Below are positions 56,698-64,000 of a stretch of DNA of 64,000 bases, one piece after another (position 1 is the first letter of the stretch; each line of letters starts with the position of its first letter). Origin of the DNA: Lindgomyces ingoldianus (Eukaryota > Ascomycota > Dothideomycetes > Pleosporales > Lindgomycetaceae); NCBI RefSeq assembly GCF_010093535.1, contig NW_022985195.1, forward strand, positions 257,200 through 321,199, read 5' to 3'. The notes beneath the pieces were generated by a model. That model was not told the DNA's origin. It did no database searches and worked only from the letters and a program-made list of their open reading frames with translations. The translations under genes were made by a program, and so were the position numbers.

Positions 56698-58337
56698 ATG
56701 TCTGCCACAACTGATGCTAAGCTCAACGAAGAGAAGAACGAGGTGGTTCTGGAAGACGACTTGGATAAATCAAATCTCGAGCAAGCGGAGCCAGTCGACA
56801 GTCAAGATGACCCAGAGCACCACAAGACGGAGAGGAGTTTTGTCAGGAAGTTAGCTTTGACTCTTATGCCCATGGTGTGGGTGTTATATTTGTTTAATTA
56901 TTTGGATCGGAATAACATCGCGTAAGTCTGACCCCTTGAATTGAGTAAGGGTGAATGAGGATGGAAACGGTAATGGGACCTAGTGATATACATCTGAGAG
57001 TCTCGAGAGTTTGGAGATATTTGCTAATTGTGGATGGTTAGTCAAGCGAAGCTGAATACCTTCGAGAAGGATTTAGGGCTGGAGGGAAGTGAGTTCAACA
57101 CAGCTGTGTCGATCTTGAATGTTGGGTAAGTGGGTGTGGTTTCGTTTTTGACTTTATGCGTATTGTGGACCATCACCAAACAATACAGCACCAGCACCAG
57201 CACCAGCACCAGATTGAAGACGATGGAGTTATCGCGATATAATTTCCATCTTCTAATAGGCGATCCCTCTCCATTCCCCATCCCTATCCACATGATACAC
57301 GCACAAAGAACTCGCTCTCCGCACCGCAATCTTATATTCCGGCCTCTCTCTCGCAACCGCCTTCTCCGGCCTCATCGCCGCCGCCATCTTCGGAAATCTA
57401 GATGTCTCAAGGGGAATTGCCGGATGGAGGTGATTGTTCATTATCGAGGGTGCTGGCATTTTTTCCGCAGCATGTGCGTTTCTAGTCCTGTCTGATTTCC
57501 CAGAACACAAGTCCGGCGTTGCGAAATGGTTACTGACTGCGGAGGAACGCGAGTTGGAAATTCATAGGATTGCAGCAGATCGGGTGACGGATCAGGAGAG
57601 TAATCATTCGATTTGGTATGGGTTGAAGTTGGCGGCGACGGACTTCATGACGTGGGTTTTCGTATTGATGAGGGCGATTAATTATTCTGTGTATGAGTTT
57701 AACAATGTCTGTAAGTACAGGTCAAAGCAAGAACTCATGGCTGACGTTTTCTCCCGTGCATACCCTCTCTCTCATATCTGGGATTTGGAACTAACCTTGT
57801 TCCCAGACCCCTCTATTGTCAAAGGACTCCACCTGAGCACCAATGCCGTAACCCTCCTTCTAAAAGCCCCTCCCTACCTCTTTGCAGCCCTAATATCCTT
57901 TTATGTACTTCGCCTGGTCCTCGGACCGCCACCGCGAACGCGGCTACCACATCATCATCCACGCTCATTGGCTTTGTAATCTCCGTCTCGACCCTCAAAA
58001 TCTCCACCCGCTACTTCTCCTCCTTCCTTTTCATCTCCGGCACCTTTGCCTCTACCGCAATGGTGTTCTAATGGGCTGCTAGTGACTCCCGGGAAGCGCG
58101 CGTGTGCGACCGCCAAGGTGAATTTGCTAAGCCAGTTAGGGAATATTTGGTCTCCGTATTTTTTTTTAGGGAAGGCGATGGGCCTAGGTACGTGTTGGCG
58201 CAGATATCGATGATGTACTTTGGGGGCTGGTTTGTGTGTGTGCGGGGGGGATGAAGGTGGCGTTGAAGAGAGATAATAGGAGGGTGAAGGCCAAGGCAGA
58301 AGCGCAGGGGAAGGGGGTCGTGTTATTTACACTGTAA
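56698..58337 (+). pseudogene. MFS transporter of the anion:cation symporter (Dal5-like) family, broken
   Basis: Exon 1 encodes a charged N-terminus and TM1 with the family motif LYLFNYLDRNNIA; exon 2 continues QAKLNTFEKDLGLEGSEFNT. The next ~60 residues (TM2 to TM4) are missing, and the frame resumes at YTHKELALRTAILYSGLSLA. A TGA at 57431-57433 replaces the Trp of IAGWR-W-LFIIEGAGIFS. The later helices are readable but in more than one frame: LSTNAVTLLLKAPPYLFAAL, IGFVISVSTLKISTRYFSSF, then TPGKRACATAKVNLLSQLGN, NIWSPYFF. The end KRDNRRVKAKAEAQGK...VLFTL and TAA at 58335-58337 match the family tail. Intact members import organic acids, vitamins or nitrogen compounds. A CAGCAC microsatellite at 57184-57216 lies where the deletion is. 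Confidence 0.85.
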
Positions 58338-58628
58338 GAGAAGGGCGAAGGCTGGTGGTTGTGGGGTTATGGAGCTATGAGGGAGGAGGAGCGTTGAGGA
58401 TACTAGGGACTGTTTATTGATTTTTTGTATGGAAATAGTTATATTTCTGAATGAGCTACTTGCTACGTTGTTACACTCACTGTTCAACCAACCTTCAAAG
58501 TTTCATCCAAGCCTATCCCTCTTTCCTAAGAGCACCTCACTATTACAACCTCACACCAATAATATTCATATCCGATCATTACCATTTTCCGCCCGTGACT
58601 TCCCACTCAACTCTCATCACCTTCTCCC

Positions 58629-61277
58629 TCAGCCGAAAGACTCTGGCGCCAACTTCTCCACACTATCCCTCCACCCCTTCCCGCCACTCCTCTTAATCTC
58701 CTTAAATGGGTCCTTGAATAAAATTCTCCTCTCACTGGGCCCCATAATCTTCCCTCCAATTGCATTCCTCAAAGCCCGTTCCGCTTCCGATGCAGGCGAC
58801 GAACCACCATCGATTTTGCTCGCACTCGCACTAGCGCTGCTAGAAGCATGACCGGAGAGGGGCGTTGAGATAGCGGCTGCAACGCTGACAGGTGTGGCGG
58901 CAGGGGAGAGCGTTATAAAGTCTTTGAGGGCCGCGGGGATGGAGGGTCGGTGTTTACGCTCTTGTGGTATGTTTGTTATGATGAGTTGTGCTTCTGAGGA
59001 ACCGAGTATCTGGACGTTATTGAAGGAAGATACGCCGTTCTCTCGCTGACGAGGTGCATCGATGAAGGGGTCTTCCACGAAAGAGGAAGTCGCGGATTCC
59101 TGTGAAGACCTGATAGTCCCGGCTGCAGCGAAGCCGTGGGGGTAGACAATTGCATCTCGGCGCCGCGAGATCAACAGACTCATTGGGCTGAGTGGACGGA
59201 CCGGAATTGGGCTTAGGGGGTGAACCGTAGCGCTAGACGAACTTGCTCGCTGCCGCCCCTCGCCCATTCTAGCTTCTCGTCTCGGATACGTGAGGCAGTC
59301 CTCCTCAGAGCAATACCCTCGCTCAGGATCAATGCCCTCCGCCCCGCCGTCGAAAAGCTTGGCCAGGGGATTCAGGCTGCGGGGAACAGCCCTCACAGAG
59401 CGGAGGCTCTGTTTCTTAGCCAAGCTTGGAATCGCAAATTTTATGCCGCTTCTCTCGTGGCTCCTCTTCCGCTTTTCGGCATCGACAGTCGGACTCGGGG
59501 ACCCTCTACCAATACTTGTCGAGATTGAAGACTGGGCCTGCGATGAGATAACTCGTGTTGCATTTGGAGAAATTCTGTCAGTCTCCTTCCGAATGCTCGG
59601 GGGTCGACTCTTGATGGATGGTGGATGACTTGGGTGGAGCTCGTAATCGATCCAAGGCGCGATTTCTCGGATGTCACTTAAATGATTTTGATTAGTATAG
59701 CCGCTCTTTAACGAACTCGATTGTTTCAACAACGACGGGTGCGAGTCACTGTGTACCGAGTGGTTTTTTTGAAGCAGCGCTGGAGAGATAGAGCGTGCAC
59801 CCAGCGCACCCTTCGCGCCTATGCTTCGAACCGATTCTTCGTCCGGTGGCTTCGCTGGGAGCCCAGGAGGATCCCCGTTCCCATTATTTTTATGTTGTCC
59901 AGGCAATATGGGCGCTGCATCTTTGAGGAGAGTCTGCCGCGATGGAGTACGGCGTACACTACCCTTAGATGAAGCACGCGTATGAATGTTAGATGAACCA
60001 AATCCAACGGCCACCGGGGCATTGATAGGAGGCGGTGGAGCGGGGACATTCGTGTCAATCCTCTGGGGATCTATGTGAGTGGCAACCGGCGGTGCTTTCT
60101 GTTGATGATGGTGTCTCTCACGATGAGCTCGCCGGAGGCGCTTATACTCGGCATAATCGTCAGTCTCGGTTGATGTAGGATGTTTCAAGACCTCATCCAT
60201 CGGCACCGGATCCTCCCTCTCGAATTTGACTTCGAAGACTATATCGCCGACTTTGTTCTCAAGCCCTATGACATCACGAGGTTGTATTGTACGAACGATC
60301 CAGCCCACAACTCGAAACCTATCTAATGAATTACCGCAAGCACAGGTTGGCAATGTGGAAGCACTTACAAGCCTTCATACCGCAGACCAGCCTTTGGACC
60401 CCAAACACTGTTAAGGCTATGGCTGCGAAGTATCCGTACTGGATTTCTACTTCTGAAGTCCACTGAAGTGAGGCGATATCTGCCTTTATCGTCTCGTGGG
60501 CAACGGTAGGTGAGCTGGTCTTGTGATGGTGCATCAATCTCGCCCGTGTCCTTAAGAAGCACTGCGTACGCTCCATGTTTGTCAAAGCAGATGCCGCCCT
60601 CGGTTGATTCGAGATCGATTATGCCGGCGTGATGCGCGAAGAGAGGATTGAGCCACCATCTATTTATATCATCAGCACCAGCACTTCGCTCTCCAGGAAA
60701 CGAATTATCCCGAGAACATACGCTCCTGCTGTGAAACCCAGGCTACCGTGTCTTCGAGACGTCTTCGGCATGATCCTCTCTGGGCAGGTATTTGCCCACC
60801 GTTTGATGAGCGCCTACGAGATTCCACGTTGGCAGTGTGCATTAACATATCCACCATGAAAGATCTTACCATTTTGGAAAATTCATCTGCACTGGCAATA
60901 CCCTCCAATCTGCCACCCCTCCCATACATGAACGGATAGAGGTAATCCAGTCTTCCGAACTTCACCTCCCAGACGGCAATGATTCGGTCACAATCGTCTG
61001 CTAGTCGACCAGGCCATCTGGTCGCCTTTCCGGCCACCTCTTGGACGGCCTTGTGGATTCGTGTGGCCCGCAGATCCAAAGCGGTGATCGCCTGTGAGTG
61101 AAGGAGGGCTTGGAAGACTTCATGCAGTGTCAATACATCATCCGGATGCAGCTTGTCTGGGCCCTCTCGGGCAATGATGGGATCAAGATCATCACGGATC
61201 CATGATGCTAGCTGCCGAAGTCTAGGGCGGGAGAGGTCTGGCGGAGGGGTAGGTGTTATTGAGAAGAGAGTCTGCAT
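58629..61277 (-). CDS. Conserved fungal protein of unknown function, 826 aa
   Basis: Four exons, 61277..60870, 60813..60722, 60659..60369 and 60318..58629, total 2481 nt. Joints are in phase: ADEFSKM|ALIKRWANTC (GTAAGA donor), GSLGFTAGA|WWLNPLFAHH (GTATGT donor), LRYEGL|FRVVGWIVRTI (GTAAGT donor). The N-terminal ~270 residues look folded: LRQLASWIRDDLDPIIAREG, RIIAVWEVKFGRLDYLYPFM, IIDLESTEGGICFDKHGAYA. A WIVRTIQPRDVIGLENKVGD strand-rich piece follows, then more than 500 residues of Ser/Pro/Arg-rich, probably disordered sequence. I do not recognise a domain. No signal peptide or membrane helix is seen. The first ATG is assumed; a short extra 5' exon is possible. Confidence 0.75.
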
Positions 61278-61773
61278 GGCGTGGCAGAGAAAGTCGCAGA
61301 CTAAGAGCAGCCAAGAGGGGGGCGACGATGATATTAGTGAGCGGAGGTGAAGAATAAGTGCACTTGTTTATCCTGAACTCAAAGGACTCACTTGCTGTGC
61401 TGTATGCCACTTCTATCCAGAAGCTGTTGTCCATATTGGCTTTCCTCATGTTCATCGACGCTGACATGTGAGTTATGATGTGCTTGCCTTATTCCCAAAC
61501 CTGGCATGCCTTCGCCGGGACGTAGTCAAGCCCTCGATAAGGCGAGTAGTGTTGCGTTCCTCTTATCCAGTGCCCATAAACTTCCTTTCTGTGCAACAAG
61601 CCACTCTATTCAGAAGGAGTCATGCATCTCGGCTCCCCTAATACTCTTCACGGCTAGAAAATGATCGATATCGCTCTTTCCGTACCAGCCGAACTGGACT
61701 ACCCTTTTCTGGATGCAATGAGGCTTGGAGATTCTTTGGTGCCCTAGGAACAAAATTTGACCAGCCAAAGCCA
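61278..61773. other. Intergenic region between two minus-strand genes
   Basis: About 500 bp, upstream of the 826-aa gene and downstream of the DUF3176 gene. No gene is recognisable. Confidence 0.4.
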
Positions 61774-63828
61774 TCATTCTTGCTTCACAAACTTCAGTAC
61801 CCCTTCTCCGTTCCTTCTCAACGCAGCTCTCATCCCCTCGGCCCTTCTCGCCAATCCCTTTGCCGTTTCCTGCTCCCTCCCTCCCTCCTTCACACCAACC
61901 TCAGTATACTTCAACTCCTCCCCACTCCAACCCTCCAACCCATGGAACAGCGCCGCCAAAGCGCTGGACTTGAACAAAATCCTCGCCCTCCCACTTTCCA
62001 GGACCGTGAAAAAGAAAAACACTACCGTAGCAACCACAGTTGCCAGTGGTATAATTAACCACTGCCACCTCACACGAATATACGTTTGCGGACCGAATGC
62101 GGAACCAGTCACATTTGTCATATTAGCATTGTTCGTACTGCGCAGAAATTCCGACAGCCCGTCTGCGAGATTGTTAACGAAAAATTGATGCGCTTCCATG
62201 CTGTCGTTGGCCCAGGTGTAGTTATGTTGAAGGTAGCCATCAACGTGGCGAGTTATTTCGTAATTGAAGTAATGACGAGAACGCGGGCCGAGGGCGAATG
62301 TGCCAGGTGGGTCTCCGGCAACGGCAAGAAGGTCTGCGAATGGTGCGTCGGTTGCGGTTGAAGGCATAGTTGCGTTTCCTTTGGTTTTGAGTGGGAGTTT
62401 GGTGATTGTTTGGGTCTTTGCGTGGCCCTTACTGATGGTGTTTTTTTGATACGAATGAACACAGAAGGTCAGACGGCAGAGACTGATTGTTGCTTTGATG
62501 TCCCCACATAGGCCAACGTTTCGGGTGGAAGTGAAGTTCGATGTCATGTTGAAGCTCACCATTCGAAAGACGGAATCAAAGCTCTCGTAGGTTGGCTCCC
62601 CATCAACGAACTTTGATTCCGTGATGTCAGTTCCAAACGTTGGCGCGGTCCAATTAAGAAAGTCGATATCGCTTTGTTGGATGCAAGCATCGCCCAAAAC
62701 GGTAATACTATAATCGGGGTATATATCGTCTTTTACCGTACAATTCCCGAGAACACTTTCATTATTCAGCTTGGTACCATTGTAGCTTGGCGGTCCAGTC
62801 AACGTGCTATTCTTGCTGGCTAGTAAGGCTTTCTGGAAAGCATCGCGGTCTCCAATTGTGTGATAGAAGTCACCATGCTTTAGTCCATCCACGTTACGTA
62901 TCTTGAAAACGCAGTCCAAGCCTTTATCGACACTAACGTCGTGACTTTCGCAGCTAGTGCATACCCCCAAAGTGGAGAAGTCTGGTATGGTGCACTCGTC
63001 GGTTGGACAGTGGAAGGGAGGTATGGCTTGGGACGGCACAGATTGGAGGTGGTCTTCGATATTTAACTGTAAGTTAAATTCTCCGATAGTGCCAAAATTT
63101 TTCTGAAAGCCGAAGTCAGAAAACGCATGTGACGCTGACATCCACCCTGTCTCATTCTTCAACACAGAAAGCCGAGAAGGGAACTCGAGGACTTGTTGAG
63201 CAAATGGCTCAAACAACAGTAAAAGAATGGTGAGGACGGCGCCGACAGAGGCAAGAAGTGCAGTTCCCCCTGTCTTCCATAGGAAGACTAGAGAGCCCCA
63301 TGGACCTCTACTTGCGTCGTCGAATACCTGAAGTTCGTTCAAATTTCGAGGTTTCTGGAAATATGCCCATTTCAACTGGCTAATACATTCGGCGATTGTG
63401 ACTAACAGAGCGGTTTTCGCGATTGTGGAGAAGACGGCGATGAGGGAGTTGGGCTGAATCGGGAGATTCCAGTCTGGGAGTGCTCTGTTATGCATCGAAA
63501 ACATGATGGCTGCGATCAACGCGACACAGAGAATTGAGAGGCAAAGTCCTCCAGCTTCCCACCACCAATTAAATCGTAGATGGCGTCTCCATGATGGACG
63601 AGAATGAGGTTTTTCGAAATGTTCTTGGGACATGGAAACGGATCTGGACTGGTCTTCCATCTTGGTCGAGGAGGCTGAACTTTTCGACGTTGTTGCAGGC
63701 GTTAGGGGTGGAGGAGACAGCTGCGTTTCAAATTCAGGGGAATTCTGGCCGTCAAGTAAGGTCTGGTCCGAAACCAAGGCCGTATATTCTCCATGAGAAT
63801 GGCGAGATATCCGCGTCAAGTCCGCCAT
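61774..63828 (-). CDS. DUF3176 membrane protein
   Basis: Single exon, 684 aa. A disordered cytoplasmic-type N-terminus (~1-80) leads into HLRFNWWWEAGGLCLSILCV, the start of the DUF3176 region. Hydrophobic segments lie at about 92-112, 128-150 and 186-208, with the family block TIAECISQLKWAYFQKPRNL between the second and third. A large loop of ~390 residues follows with many N-x-S/T sequons and paired Cys (CPTDEC, GVCTSCESHD, GLCGDI, CRLTFCVH), as expected for a secretory-pathway lumenal or external domain. A last membrane helix (LIIPLATVVATVVFFFFTVL) precedes a short cytoplasmic tail. The family is widespread in filamentous fungi, often in many copies, with unknown function. Confidence 0.9.
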   Translation of the reverse strand: MADLTRISRHSHGEYTALVSDQTLLDGQNSPEFETQLSPPPLTPATTSKSSASSTKMEDQSRSVSMSQEHFEKPHSRPSWRRHLRFNWWWEAGGLCLSILCVALIAAIMFSMHNRALPDWNLPIQPNSLIAVFSTIAKTALLVTIAECISQLKWAYFQKPRNLNELQVFDDASRGPWGSLVFLWKTGGTALLASVGAVLTILLLLFEPFAQQVLEFPSRLSVLKNETGWMSASHAFSDFGFQKNFGTIGEFNLQLNIEDHLQSVPSQAIPPFHCPTDECTIPDFSTLGVCTSCESHDVSVDKGLDCVFKIRNVDGLKHGDFYHTIGDRDAFQKALLASKNSTLTGPPSYNGTKLNNESVLGNCTVKDDIYPDYSITVLGDACIQQSDIDFLNWTAPTFGTDITESKFVDGEPTYESFDSVFRMVSFNMTSNFTSTRNVGLCGDIKATISLCRLTFCVHSYQKNTISKGHAKTQTITKLPLKTKGNATMPSTATDAPFADLLAVAGDPPGTFALGPRSRHYFNYEITRHVDGYLQHNYTWANDSMEAHQFFVNNLADGLSEFLRSTNNANMTNVTGSAFGPQTYIRVRWQWLIIPLATVVATVVFFFFTVLESGRARILFKSSALAALFHGLEGWSGEELKYTEVGVKEGGREQETAKGLARRAEGMRAALRRNGEGVLKFVKQE

Positions 63829-64000
63829 CTTTCAAAAATCCGTTACAGAATGCGGGAAGGGGGGACCCGGACAGTGCGCAGAATATGGAAGCGCGGAGGT
63901 TGACTTTAACAACACAGATGCGAGTTTCACGTCTCTTATCTGCATGCCGTGGCGCTAAACAGGGTCAGAAAGCTTCCAAATTATCAGTTTTTAGGGGCAT
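63829..64000. other. Upstream flank of the DUF3176 gene
   Basis: 172 bp to the window edge, part of the promoter of the minus-strand DUF3176 gene. Nothing else is visible. Confidence 0.4.

Noticed and set aside
1..64000. tRNA or rRNA genes, CRISPR arrays, bacterial-type operons
   Set aside because: I looked for tRNA B-box-like GGTTCGANNCC and rRNA-like stretches and found none convincing; gene structure with introns is eukaryotic.

Overview
The window reads as nuclear DNA of a filamentous ascomycete (Pezizomycotina). The evidence is short introns of about 45-170 nt with GTAAGT/GTGAGT-type donors and CTAAC/CTGAC-like branch points, fungal-only families (Clr5, 2EXR, DUF4419, DUF3176, Zn2Cys6 regulators, a SesB-type NLR), and AT-rich transposon copies whose decay fits repeat-induced point mutation (RIP: C to T and G to A, with TGG and CAG turned into TAG). 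I cannot name the genus from the sequence.

Layout. 1-800: 5' part of a Gln/Pro/Tyr-rich protein gene leaving the window on the left. 0.8-5.6 kb: no convincing gene. 5.6-12.1 kb: housekeeping block with mitochondrial ribosomal protein uS9m (minus) diverging from elongation factor 1-gamma (plus), then a class II cAMP phosphodiesterase (plus). 12.1-20.2 kb: sparse; a 15-bp-periodic relic, an orphan 239-aa ORF, a DUF4419 protein and a broken short-chain dehydrogenase. 20.2-22.3 kb: a Clr5-TPR protein with a sequencing gap inside its TPR repeats. 22.3-26.5 kb: gene-poor, with a 970-bp RIP-mutated hAT-type element. 26.5-33 kb: a 2EXR membrane protein, a Zn2Cys6 protein and LSM7.

33.4-41.4 kb is the most striking part. 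One long gene for a glycine-rich tandem-repeat protein has been hit twice by hAT-type elements: a 3063-bp RIP-degraded element near its 3' end and a 657-bp non-autonomous element near its 5' end. Each insertion has perfect 8-bp target duplications. Removing both elements and one copy of each duplication leaves five exons totalling 3957 nt, exactly 1319 codons, in one open frame.

42.9-43.8 kb: a small conserved protein. 46.3-49.7 kb: a decayed NLR-type immune receptor (SesB-like hydrolase, NB-ARC, TPR) with two nonsense codons of RIP type, lying between inverted copies of a dispersed repeat. 51.8-58.3 kb: an intact Zn2Cys6 regulator beside two broken genes, an isocitrate-lyase/PEP-mutase family enzyme and an ACS-family MFS transporter; together they look like a dying catabolic cluster. 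58.6-63.8 kb: two intact minus-strand genes, one of unknown family and one DUF3176 membrane protein.

Exon joints below were inferred by eye from splice consensus, phase and family similarity; none is backed by transcripts.
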